Source: Cavenderia fasciculata
Taxonomy: Eukaryota; Evosea; Eumycetozoa; Acytosteliales; Cavenderiaceae
Assembly: GCF_000203815.1 (NCBI RefSeq)
Contig: NW_004457624.1
Coordinates: 806,001-870,000, forward strand
Direction: 5' to 3'
Length of the DNA: 64,000 nt
Made by a program: the position numbers and the translations under genes. The notes under the pieces are model-generated. The model saw only the letters and a program-made list of their open reading frames with translations. It made no database searches and had not been told where the DNA came from. This document shows positions 49,108 to 59,729 of this stretch, one piece after another. Within the stretch, counting starts at the first letter, position 1. Each line of letters begins with the position of its first letter.

Positions 49108-49547
49108 ACAAGTAAATAAATCAAACAACTTGCCCTAAAATCTGGGAGTCCAGAATCATTCTTTTAAATATTTATTTTTGCTATCGATCGATTTAAAAAT
49201 CCAATTGGGCAATGAAATTCACTGTCCCAGCCAAAACAAAAAGGTCCTGAGATCAAATTAATTTTAATATGAGAAATCAAATTTAATGAGAGTGGAACTC
49301 GGGACCTTTTTTTATATGAGTTGGCTGGGGGAGGAAATATCTGCTTGCTTTAAAAACTCTTTCTTGACATGAAAAGTCTCTTCCATAAAACTATTATCCA
49401 TTGCGATTGAGGAATTACTTGGTGTTGATTATAATAATATAATAATCAACTCTTGAAATTCATTTAACATATTTACATTAATGGTTGCATCAACATCTAA
49501 TCGAAAAAATAAATAAATTTTAACATAAATAATTACAAGCAATAAAT
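49108..49547. other. Intergenic with a long imperfect hairpin
   Basis: The 440 bp between the FNIP gene and the EF-hand gene contain no ORF but do contain the inverted repeat listed at 49226-49329. The rest is AT-rich leader of the EF-hand gene. Confidence 0.5.
49226..49329. repeat. Imperfect inverted repeat / hairpin
   Basis: The left arm starts CCCAGCCAA and ends AAAAAGGTCCTGAG (49226-49251). The right arm is CTCGGGACCTTTTTTT...TTGGCTGGG (49298-49329). The arms pair over about 25 of 30 positions around a 45-base AT-rich loop. It could be a short non-autonomous transposon remnant or a transcribed hairpin. No target-site duplication is obvious. Confidence 0.6.
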
Positions 49548-50241
49548 ATGTCACTTAGAGAAGAAGTTATAGAAACGTTTAATACTTTCATAAAGTCTTA
49601 TGATCTTAACAAAGATGGAGAGGTTTGTGATTAAATTTGAAAATTTTAGTTTAAACTTTTCTAAAAAAGATAATTATTTCTCTATAGGTTTCTTTTGCGG
49701 AAGTTATATATTCCATGAAAAGGGCTGGGAAATCTGAGAAAGAAGCAATAAAATTCGCTCGGTCTATATTTATGGCTCATGATAAGAGTGAAGACAGTAA
49801 CTTGTCTTTTTTGGAAATAGCTGGCGTAAGATGATATTTAGATAAATATATATGAATACAAGCAAGAAATAATTAACAATAATTCATTTTTTTTTATTAT
49901 ATACATACACCAATAAATTAATAGATGAATGAAAATTTTAAAAAGGAAGTTGATAGACGCACTGAAGAACTCTTAACCCTTGTTGATACAAATAAAAATG
50001 GTTATTTAACTTTAAATGAAGTAGAAGAATGGATGGATAGAATGAAAGTTGAAAAACCAAAAGAAAAGGCAATACAAATATTTGGACTCTATGATATGGA
50101 TAGTGATTCAGTAATACTCAAATCAGAAATTGAGTTTGTAAGTAATATGTTTTTAAAAAAATATGACTTGAATAACCAATTTTCTAATGTTACTATTTGT
50201 TTTCACAGTTGATGTATGTATTTGTAATGCAAAATATTTAA
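49548..50241 (+). CDS. Small calcium-binding protein with four EF-hands
   Basis: Exons 49548-49622, 49688-49825, 49925-50137 and 50209-50241 join in phase 0 to 152 residues. EF1 (DLNKDGEVSFAE) and EF3 (DTNKNGYLTLNE) have canonical calcium-ligand loops. EF2 (DKSEDSNLSFLE) and EF4 (DMDSDSVILKSE) lack the central Gly but keep the acidic ligands. Length, four loops and exon layout match the dictyostelid CBP family of calmodulin-like proteins, many of which are developmentally regulated cytosolic calcium sensors. The last exon encodes only ten residues (LMYVFVMQNI). Which CBP it is cannot be told. Confidence 0.88.
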
Positions 50242-50440
50242 ACAAATATATTTTTACTCAATTTAATTTCATAATCCAATAATATTTGATCAAGAAAAAT
50301 GATTAAATTAATCAATTCAACCAAAACATGAAAATTAAATCTTTATTAAATTACAAAAAAATAAATTAAACAATTCAATGGATCCCATCTTTCTCATTTC
50401 TTTCTCCTGAATCGCAAAAGAACCCTATTAACTCTTGAGT

Positions 50441-50710
50441 TTAGATTATCAACAACAGTTGTGGTTGTGGTTGACCATATGGTTGTTGTTGCTGTCGAGC
50501 AGTACCACAGTGGTTGTTTCTGTGTCTGGTACTAAATAGTTTAAAAAAAAAAAGAGGTATTAGATGAAATTAAATGATTTAAATAGATTACTTGTTGCTA
50601 AGGTAGTTGAATGAAAAGAATAGAAATATATTAGTACCATTGTAATTATTGTATTTGTTTGATAACCCATGCGTTATAAACGATCCAATTTCCAATATTC
50701 TGTAGTATCA
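50441..50710 (-). pseudogene. Papain-type cysteine protease tail, fragment copy 2
   Basis: On the minus strand, NIGNWIVYNAWG (about 50698-50663) matches the strand carrying the catalytic Asn of papain-like proteases (YWIVKNSWG). An exon remnant near 50600 follows, then a terminal exon reading RHRNNHCGTA and a Gln/Pro run to a stop at 50441. The sequence and spacing repeat copy 1 just upstream, including the intron words AAAAAAGAGGTATTAG and GCTAAGGTAGTTGAATGAAAAG on the plus strand. No protease body (Cys or His part) is present, so it cannot encode an enzyme. Confidence 0.7.
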
Positions 50711-50851
50711 AAAAATGGGAATCCACTTGAATACAAGTGTTTTGAATAAGTTTACAAAAGAGGTTGTTATAGTAACATTACTATACAATATAAATTTATT
50801 AAGTTTTGGAAAACGAGGTTCACAAATACTAAATGTCCATCGTCAAAATGT

Positions 50852-51200
50852 TTAGACGGTTGGGAAAGAGGCCATGGTGGCAATACCACAGTTGTTGTTT
50901 CTGTTTCTTGACCTAAATAATTATTAAAAAAAGAGGTATTAGTGAATAGGAAATGAAATTAAATGATTAAATAGGCTATATTACATGAAAATATATCCAG
51001 AATAACCCCAAGTAGCTAAGGTAGTTGAATGAAAAGAAAAGAAATATGTTAGTTAACTGTACTATATTAACTTTTTAAAAAAAAAAATTATTATGATATA
51101 TACTACCCCAAGAGTTCTTGACGATCAAATAGTCACCAGTGCTAGAGTTGTCATGAACGATAAATTCAACAAACAATACTCTTTCGTTTGGACTTGTGTT
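50852..51200 (-). pseudogene. Papain-type cysteine protease tail, fragment copy 1
   Basis: Minus-strand exons read ERVLFVEFIVHDNSSTG / DYLIVKNSWG, then WGYSGYIFM after an intron, then SRNRNNNCGIATMASFPTV and a stop at 50852. This is the C-terminal part of a C1A (papain/cathepsin) protease: KNSWG holds the active-site Asn, and CGIATMASFP is the conserved end. The segment before DYLIVKNSWG is not protease sequence; it matches the unrecognised fragment at 52946-53550. The catalytic Cys and His regions are absent. Confidence 0.75.
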
Positions 51201-51235
51201 TATTTATTGTGATATGATAATTACAATATTTTATA

Positions 51236-52060
51236 TAGGTTGGTGGTTGTTTGGCAGTGTCGACCGTTGTCAATAGATAAAATCCCAACTCTCGAGGGAG
51301 ACTTGGAAATAGTTAAAGTTATAAAGAAGCAAAGGTTTATCGGAGACTTTAATAGTATAGAGGGAGTATACTCTATCCCTGAAGACTCTTTTTCAAAGTC
51401 TATCCAAGGTGATAGATTTGCATTCCAAAATGACAAGCAAGTCAAGATTGTAATTAGAGACATATAAAAAAAGCTAGAAGACTTTTTTTGTTCTTCTTTC
51501 AGAGATCGGAAAAGAGAAGTGTATATACAAGGTCCACAAGGATTCGGGAAATCACGTTCAATCTATCAAGTGGTGTATAGGCTACGACTGAATCCCAAAA
51601 GCATCGTCGTCTATATCCCTGATTGCCTGGGATGGGTAAGATCAATTAATGCCTATACATTCTTGATATCTTCAATGGTTAATGCTGTCTCATTTGTCTA
51701 AGAAGAAGAAGACTTGGTTACATTCTCTCAATTTTTACGTAACCAGACAATTCCACAATCGCGTGGTCCATTGAAATACCTCATTTCGGATGGATTTAAA
51801 TCGTGGTATGAAAAGGGGTATCAAGTGTATAGGTTCTTTGATCAATACAATGGGCTGACAGAATCACAAAGTCAGAGTCACCTTATTGCATCATTGAAGG
51901 TTATCTTGGTGGAGCTATGGAAACATATGGCATGTTGGTTGCAGTTTCTTCTTCATCATCTGCAAATAACCACTATTATCTCAAATCGGCTCTGAAAGGA
52001 TATTATCCTGTTTTTGAATTTAAATTATGGCTCATTATATTGGTGTTTTTCTCGATGATA
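51236..52060 (+). pseudogene. Fossil Crinkler-like P-loop ATPase
   Basis: Translations across this stretch give a P-loop (YIQGPQGFGKS), VVYIPDCLGW and RFFDQYNGLTESQSQSHL. Together these look like the ATPase part of the Crinkler-type proteins numerous in dictyostelids. It is broken, with a few interruptions, and only part of the usual length is present. It appears fairly young, since motifs are still easy to read. The family assignment is from memory of the motifs. Confidence 0.5.
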
Positions 52061-52219
52061 AATAATAAAAAGAGTTTAACTCCTTCTAGCTCTCTCTATA
52101 TTAGATTTTATTTTTTTGGAAAACAATGTTATTATTATTATTTATTTTTATTTTGTATAAATATTAAAAAAAAAAGGGGGATTTTTCTGTTGTTTTTGAT
52201 TTGTTTTTGTTTTTTAAGA

Positions 52220-52945
52220 TTAAGATAAATGGAAAGAAGATTGACCTTCTTTCATTGCATATAAAAGTTTTTGTTTCATAATATCTTTTGATGAATAGTG
52301 GGGTAATTTGATATAATTGGTACAAGACATTACACTAAGCAAAAAGTCGTCTGGTTGGTATGGAGGATTATGATGTTTCTTTACAATGGTGAGACGAGGA
52401 CTGAGACCCTTGAATCCTTGGATGGGGAGGTGCGGACTACCAGTGATAAAGAGAAGGAACTGCTTTCTCTCATCTTCGTTGAATTCAGACACGATCTTGA
52501 AAAAGTTTTGGACTGGTTCACTTGTGTTGGTGAAACCGTGATCGCATTTGGTGCTTTCCATCAACGATTCAACAGTCCAATCACCATCAGAGCCAGCCAA
52601 TGAACCACACAACAAGGATTCAATTTCGTGAATTGAAAAAGATCCCAAACTAGAGATTAGGAAGATTTGGTTGAATCCTTCCTTGAATGCATCGATTTGT
52701 TGACATACACCACTGTACAAGAAATTGGTCAAGATGAGGTTGATGTACTCTCCCAAGTTGTCCAATGTGATGCTAATCTTGGAACCACCTGGTTTGAGTT
52801 CCCAGTCTGGGTAGCCTGGAAGGACAAAGTCCAAGCAGAGATCTTCGACACGAGCACCTCCGATTCTGAGTGCTTGGATTTCAGTATTCTTTTGAGTTTC
52901 GTCCAACGATGCTGATTCACGAATCTCCTTGATCTTTAATACCAA
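52220..52945 (-). pseudogene. HECT E3 ligase C-terminus (TRIP12/UPL3/Ufd4 type), fragment
   Basis: An open frame of 242 codons encodes the last two thirds of a HECT domain: LRIGGARVEDLCLDF, LPGYPDWELKPGG, FKEGFNQIF, ESLLCG, DHGFT, FLLFITGSPHLPI and, at the end, SVMSCTNYIKLPHYSS with the ubiquitin-accepting Cys and FHLS at the terminus. The ELCLDF-like and SCxNYxKLPxYSS motifs place it with the TRIP12/UPL3/Ufd4 group. There is no start codon in frame, and the preceding frame changes abruptly to unrelated sequence near 52946. It is a clean 3' gene fragment with little decay, so it was either copied recently or belongs to a gene interrupted here. Confidence 0.8.
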
Positions 52946-53550
52946 ACAGTGAATTTATCATTGCCTTCTGGGAGTGGAGGATTTGTTAATGGTGATTGGT
53001 CAGATTTGTCATGAATGATGATTTCAACAAACAATACTCTTTCAGCAAAGAATTTGGGTAAAAAGAGAGATTTGTAGCCACTGAATTGGAGTGATACATT
53101 GTTGGTATGCATCATCTGACTCCATGCGAATCCACTTTGGGTGTAATCGTTTCGATTGCTGTGTTGGTCAACCACTTGAACTGGGTGATGGCTCTGGTCA
53201 TGGCAGATCGATGACCGATACCGGTGGGGCTTGGACGTGGGTGTGGATTGAAATTATTGGATTCTGCATCATAGACTGTTAAAGAGGTCTTGTTGTAGAC
53301 GGTGGTGGTCAATACACGCACTTGTACCTTTCTCTTGACATCACCTAGTATAGTGATAGAGACCGTAACATCCGGATATTGGCTCAATACTATCCGGGAA
53401 GATACGTTTACCTTCCATGTAATCTTGTAGTTGACCGGGGTAGAAATAGGCAGCGTCGATACGATAAATGTAGGCGTGTTCAAGGTCTGGAAGTTCGAGT
53501 GGGTGACAACGAAACTCTCTATTTTCATAAGATGTGTCAAAAACACAGAG
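52946..53550 (-). pseudogene. Unrecognised beta-rich fragment
   Basis: Minus-strand frames read TPTFIVSTLPISTPVNYKIT, SQYPDVTVSITILGDVKRKV, VYNKTSLTVYDAESNNF and, after a frame change near 53140, SGFAWSQMMHTNNVSLQFSG and ERVLFVEIIIHDKSDQ. Alternating hydrophobic strands and NxS/T sites suggest an extracellular beta-sandwich. No family is recognised. Its last part (ERVLFVE.I.HD.S) is repeated at about 51150-51200. Confidence 0.45.
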
Positions 53551-53946
53551 TTGAATGGAAAGTGCAACCCGTCTTTAAAAGACAAAGAAGGAAACCCTCT
53601 AGAATGTGGATCATTATTTGGATGTGCAAATCAAAAATGGTAAGCGTAATCATTTAAAATTGTCTATATTTTTTGGAACAACCCACCATAGACATCAAAA
53701 CTAATTATTTGAATTGATATGATTTAATCTTTACAGCACAATAGAACAGTATCTAGAAAATGGTGATGCATGTACAGATTCATATCAGTGTTTGGGCACT
53801 TTGGAATGTACTGGTGGAAAGTGTACACTCAAGAATAACACGTGCAAGGATAGCAATGACTGCCCCTACGACCATTATTGCAATGAGAAGAATCATTCGT
53901 GTACTCCAGAGTTGGCCCTTGGAGACAATTGTACTCAGAAAAGTCA
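53540..53946 (+). pseudogene. Fragment of a Cys-rich, probably secreted protein
   Basis: Exons ending at 53639 and starting at 53738 splice cleanly (CANQK / CTIEQYLENGDACTDS). The product has regularly spaced cysteines: GKCNPS, ECGSLFGCANQKC, GDACTDSYQCLGTLECTGGKC, NTCKDSNDCPYDHYCN, HSCTP and GDNCTQ. This fits a disulfide-rich extracellular repeat family seen in dictyostelid sheath and adhesion proteins, which I cannot name. It has no start or signal peptide. It stops being Cys-rich abruptly at about 53940, where opposite-strand PP2C sequence begins. Confidence 0.65.
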
Positions 53947-54316
53947 GGTCCGGGAATCAACGCCATCGAATCACCCGACCAACCCACCATAGACTTTCCA
54001 GTCGTTTCGTCCACCACTGCCACCGTCGCAGTCGTTCCATTATCAATGCCATTCACTTGTCCATACTCTATTAATTTCTTATTAGCCATTTCAAAAGAAT
54101 CTATTATACATTTTTGTAATCCTAAAAAAACAAATCAAAATAAATTAATAATTGGAAATATATTATTATATTCATATTTACAACATATCATTGTCATCTT
54201 GTTTAGTATTATTATTATTTAAATTTAAATGAAGGTAATTTGAAATAATACTCTTTGCCATGACAGACACTACTTCACCTTTATCTCCATGTCCATCCAA
54301 CACTCCAAATATACGT

Positions 54317-54351
<35 letters not shown>

Positions 54352-54420
54352 TTTGTTTTTGTTATTATTATTATTTTGACCATTATTGATGATTTGTTTA
54401 TGAAATGCACAATCTTTGTA
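53940..54420 (-). pseudogene. PP2C-type protein phosphatase fragment
   Basis: On the minus strand, CAFHKQIINNGQ, an Asn tract (AAT microsatellite 54319-54375) and RIFGVLDGHGDKGEVV give the PP2C metal-binding DGHG motif. After an intron-like gap, DNGTTATVAVVDETTGKSMV and WSGDSMALIPG give the next conserved strands (usual GTTAxxA...GDSRA). The phosphatase then ends at about 53940, roughly halfway through a normal domain. Its start abuts the FNIP fragment with the shared bases AAAGATT at the joint. Confidence 0.75.
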
Positions 54421-54882
54421 AAGTGATCTGGTATGAATCCAGCTGGTATCGATTCATCATGAATGAGATAGTTTAGTTCTCGACAATGATGATTGATTAA
54501 ACCATCCACATTATCTTCAAAGTAATCTCGATCTTTCATATTCTTGATATTGACTCTATTGTATCGTCGAGGTAGTTGATTGAATCTTCCGTCGTTCTTG
54601 TACGATTCTATCGTATCAATAGGAGGTAGTAATGGGAATACAACAGTATCCTTCCATTTCATAGCATCTTTACAAGTCATCAATAGATTCATTACACTTT
54701 CGTTATCATCTTCATGTTGTAATATTGATATCATTGATACTCTAAATAATGAATCTTTAACTATATAAATATAAGAAGTATAATAATAATATCATCATTA
54801 GTATTTCACATACATACAATCATTATGACGATTATCATATCATCTTAAAAATATATAACTTACAATAACGATTTGTTGATGA

Positions 54883-54916
<34 letters not shown>

Positions 54917-55194
54917 ATACTCGATTCATTTTCAATCTTCTTTCTCTTTCTACTACTACTACTATTATTACTATCTTCATCGGATGTGATATGTTTGCGA
55001 CTATTGATATTTAACAACACCGATTTAAACGAATCAATACAATCTAAATAATGATTGATCATTGACTGTTGATGTGATGTTACACTGCCGTCATATTCAT
55101 CACCATGAACGTCAACATCACAAGATATAGTTTGATTGCATATTCTACAAATACCTGTTATATTCGATATACAATCTTTAACTATTGATTCCAT
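54418..55194 (-). pseudogene. FNIP gene truncated after the F-box-like block
   Basis: Exon 1 (55194-54864) encodes MESIVKDCISN with the CRIC-type knuckle (C16-x2-C19, later NHYLDC), the RKRKK patch and a Thr/Ser run. Exon 2 starts at 54760 with SMISILQHEDDNESVMN and reaches GFIPDHFTKI at about 54418, where it joins PP2C sequence in another frame. All repeats and the terminal exon are missing. The surviving part has no internal stops, so the truncation is probably recent. Confidence 0.85.
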
Positions 55195-55447
55195 AGATAG
55201 CACACAATGATTGTACTTGCAAACTTTGGAAAAAAATAATATCGCCCCAAAAATCTATAAAATCAAATCGATCTTTCATTTTATAATTTTTAATTCAAAG
55301 TTAAAATAATTAGAACTAATTCTCTTTCTAGTTGTAATAGTATGATCATCTCGACCATACACACTATGTATTACTGATCTAGCTGAATCGACGAGCTATT
55401 TTTTTTTGTGTTTGAAGATTACAGTTAATTTATTATTATTTGATATA

Positions 55448-57071
55448 TTATTCCAAGCCAAAATACCAATCACCATCATTTTCCAACCAAACAGTATCCA
55501 ACCATGTTTCTGGGTGTTGGTGTCTAATATTTTTGAGGTGTTTCTTGATGGATGATGGAATACGTTCGTGGAGTCTTGGATTGGTCGATGCAATAGAGAT
55601 GACTTGAAGAGATGTGGGTAGTGCTTGTGTCTTTAACTGACCTTCATACTCTTCTGGTAGTTCAAGATACTTTAATGATTTTGGTAACACTCCATCTTGG
55701 AATACTTGTAACTTACCAATTGTATCAAATTTAATGTATTGAACTGAACTAGGTATATAGTTTGGATAGAATAACTGAGTCGAGGAGGAGGTATTGTCAT
55801 ACTTGAAATACTTTGTTGATTGGGGGATGAGATTTTGTAGTGTATTGTCATAGGTAACATTGGACATACTAAAATACTCGATTGTTGGTGGACATGATTT
55901 CGTGTTGAGTGAACCACTAGCATCACCGTTAATGTGTAGGTTGGTGAGACTGGGTGGCCATTCAAAGTTGGAGATGATGTATGGATTGGTCAGTGTCAAG
56001 CTAGTGATCGACGGATTGTTTTTAAGCATCAATGAGTACTCGCCAGACACTTTAAGGTGGGTGACTGACTGAGGTATCATTGTACTGTCAACTCGTGTTT
56101 GATCTCTACCTGAAAACAGTGCATGCAAGTGTGTAACAGACTCTGCAGGAATAGCTTTGTAATTGTTTGGATCCGATAATGTAATCTCTAGGTATTTTAC
56201 AGAGTTTGGTATCACACCCACTCCAACCTCACAATCTTGCACGTGTAAGCTGACCACCGAACTTGGGATGATACCCAGCTCATTTATACCACACCCGTCA
56301 TCATAGATATACAGTGTACGAATCGTGTTGGGTAGTTTTATGCCCTGCTCGATAAACGTAGACACGATACCTAGAGTATGTAATCTAGGTGGGAATATAA
56401 ACCCTTTTTCATCGCACTCTTCAAATGACTCCATGTCAAGATGAACCAATGTATCTGGGAATAGTCCAGTTTCCAACACACCAATTTGTTCTACTTTAAG
56501 ATGCGTTGCACCTGATGGAATACATCCGGGCGTGATATTAGACAACCCTCTAATATCAAGATGTGTAAAGTGGTCTGGTATTTGGCCAGGTTCAACTGAA
56601 GTCTGGTGAGCAGAGCATACTAGGTGTTTGGCAGTACGTGTAATCAGACCGTCAGGATTACCCAGTAGATACTTCCACTCTTCACTATTTGTAATAGTAA
56701 CGGTATGATATTGTTTGGGTAGCAGTGATATCTTTCCACTTTTCTTGTACAACTCTATTGTTGCAAGTGGTGGCAGAGTAGGAAACACAACATCATACTT
56801 CCAACTAAACGAATCTTTACATGTCTCCAACAAACTCATCAAAGAATCATTATATTTGTCTCTCTTTAAAATAGGTAGCAATGATGATTTAAATATTCCA
56901 TTTTTAACTTGAAAAGAAAAAAAAAGAAAAGATAAGATCAGATGATAAAGAAAAAGAATATAGTATAATGTGTAGGTACATACAATAATGATTCGAACAA
57001 CCTGATAGTTTCAATTCATCATCTATTTTCTTTCTCTTTCTATCTCTTGTTATTTCTGTATCTGTATCCAT
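55448..57071 (-). CDS. Divergent FNIP-repeat protein, two exons
   Basis: Exon 1 57071-56984 and exon 2 56907-55448 give 515 residues. Exon 1 is very short (MDTDTEITRDRKRKKIDDEL, then CSNHY) but keeps the RKRKK patch and NHY junction. Exon 2 has a diverged F-box-like block (LPILKRDKYNDSLMSLLETC) and FNIP-type repeats (GCIPSGATHLKVE, GIIPSSVVSLHVQD, GVIPNSVKYLEI). The terminal domain that is a separate exon elsewhere is fused in here without an intron (GVLPKSLKYLELPEEYEG, then DTVWLENDGDWY). It is either an older member of the family or a retro-like copy of the second intron boundary. Confidence 0.85.
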
Positions 57072-59729
57072 CTATCTACACTGCTAAATACTGAGAAACC
57101 ATCCTCTCGACCTTTGACGTCATATTTGCAAAAGATACTTTCATAATATCTACAAATAATGAATTAAAATTAATTTAGCTAAATTAGTACCCCGAACACC
57201 TGATACAGTGGAGAGGTGAACATCGTGCACTTAAATGAAAAAGGTAACAACTATAATCATCCAATGCTAATCACCCAACCTAAGTATTATTATAATAATA
57301 CTATTTTAAGCAACCCGTGACCATAACCATTAACCAAGAGACAACACTATCATATTCACTATCACTATCGCTAACGATACAAAGTAGGAGGTTCTATCAT
57401 AGACAGAGCTCGAAAGAGAGAGAGAGAAAGAGAGAGAGAGAGTAAATGTGCGGAGGTGTATGGGCAATCATTTTAAAAAATGACAAGTATAGTGCAATGA
57501 ACCGTCTCGTCTCCTAGGAGTATCACCACCAATGCATGGCTACTCGACTTTAATGCCAATCTCTCTCTCTCTCTATTCAGTGCAGAGACAGAGTAAATGT
57601 GCGGAGGGGTGGGGTGGTTTTAGGAGATGACTCGGCAACCAACAGCTGCTTCTCTGACTCGACTCATGACAAACCAAATTTGGATTGGCTGCCTTCATTG
57701 AATAAAAAACAAAATAATCCAAAAAGGAAATTGAGTAAAATTTCAATGCATTAAATCTGTCCACTGAAAGACCTCCCCAAACTTCTTTTATAAAATTTCA
57801 TTATCGCACACACAAAACAAATAAATAATCAAAGTTAAAAAGAGAGAGAGATAAATTTTTTTTAGTACTACCAAAGGATAAAAAACAAAAAGGTAACAAA
57901 CACAACATATTATAATATAAATTTAGATAATCTATTTTTTTTTTATTTCTTTTCTATTCTATTTCATTTTTAATTATTTTTAATTATATTGGTAGTGTTA
58001 CCCATTTTTATATTTATTTGTGTGGTTTGCTCTATATATATACATATACAAATATATTTGTTATTTATTTATTTATTTATATGTGTAATTGTTAACAACC
58101 TCAATAACCTCTTTCATTAATTCATCAAATTTCAATTTGGTTTTTTTGTATGAGGAGTGGCATTCAACGATTACATTTGTTATCTGTTGTTAACAAGACA
58201 TATATGTCTGGTCAACCAATCATATCAAACCGCTGGCCAAATGCGACCACTGGTGAGCAACAACAACACTTGGTGTAGCAGTTCATCTAGCCAACAACAA
58301 CAACAGCAACAGCAACAATTAATAACAACCGACATGACATTGTTGTCGTAGCTGATTTAATTGTGTTCAACTACTACTATTACTACCACCTCTCTCTACT
58401 CTATGTGGGTGTAGAAGATAATATAATATTATGATGTGGTTGACAACAACGCAGAAAGCAAGAAATAATGACTGACATTCAAGCAAGCAAGCCAGCTCAC
58501 ATACTGCACTTCATATTTCAGTGTGTTAGCTACCTGCAACTCTGCAAGGGTATTGATGATGTTTTGTTGTATAGTTTAGGGTTTGGGTGTTGTTGGCTAG
58601 TGTTGGTGGTGTTCGCAAGTGATGTTATTACGTGTGGTTGGAGTGAGGTAAAGGTGAAGGGTGAGTGAGTGTGTGTTGTTATTACTAATACTATAAACTA
58701 GTATCAAAACAATTCATTCATTCATTTCATCGATGCCGTAATCTAGATTGGTTATTGTATATAACTGTGGTGGAATATCTTGTCACCTTTTTTGACATAC
58801 ACCCATTCAACACTCACCCCCATTGTACCACCATTGATGATACACACCACCCCACTCACACACCCATGCAATTAAATTTTGTTTCAGCTCTATATTGCGT
58901 GCTATGGGCAAACATTGGAGTTCAATTTCATTATTATTATTATTATTTTCTATCTCTATCTCTATCTCTCTACTTTTACTTATTGGTATTTATCACCTCA
59001 ACATATTATAGTCTAGTAATCTATAACTTTTTTGTTTGTTCCATGTTTTATGTTGTAGGAGGAGGGAAGAAGAAGGAAGGAAGGATCTAAACAAACTATA
59101 TCTTCAAAATACAAGTTTAAATAGATCTTGGTTTGGGTTGTAGTATTCATACCTTGTTACTAATTAATATAAACAAAACAAAAAAGAAAGGGGATAGGAT
59201 AGGATATGATGTGAAGGTGGAAGAGTAGATCTTTATGTAAACACAGAGTATATCTTGTTATTATAATGTGATGATATTTATACAATGTATTATTCCACCC
59301 CCCTCACGCCCAACATTGATTAATCACCCACACACTTTTGTTTTTGCAATTCAATATTGATTGTTCTTTTAATATGAATGCATCCATGCATCGTATCACA
59401 TAAATTGTAGAGAGAGGGTTCATGATCAAGCACACCCTGGGTGATCACTACTACCACTCATCACTATTACTATTATTATTATTATTATTATTATCCAACA
59501 TAACATATTATCATCACCAATCTTCACTCTTGTCTCCTTTGAAATTAGATTTTATAATAACAAAATCACTAATTAATTATTTATTCCTCTTTCACTTTCA
59601 CTTTTACCTTTTGCAAACCAAAAGCAATTAGATCTTTTACAGAATCAAGACAACAGTAGTCAGAAATCAAACCAAATATAAATATATTTCACCAATCAAC
59701 CAAACCAACCAAACCAAATATAATATAAA
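57072..59729. other. Long gene-free region with microsatellites
   Basis: About 2.66 kb without a convincing ORF. It contains an (AG)n tract at about 57415-57440; a 17-base direct repeat GTAAATGTGCGGAGG(T/G)G at about 57442 and 57592; CAACAG/CAA runs near 58295-58320; ATT and CTATCT runs near 58930-58970 and 59463-59495; and scattered TGTGGTTG/GTTGG words. Short ORFs here are low-complexity and unlikely to be real. It probably includes the promoter and a long leader of the gene at 59730. Confidence 0.55.

Noticed and set aside
53379-53657. Plus-strand frames around 53400 as part of the Cys-rich gene
   Set aside because: Only from about 53540 does the Cys pattern start; earlier frames are antisense to the beta-rich fragment.
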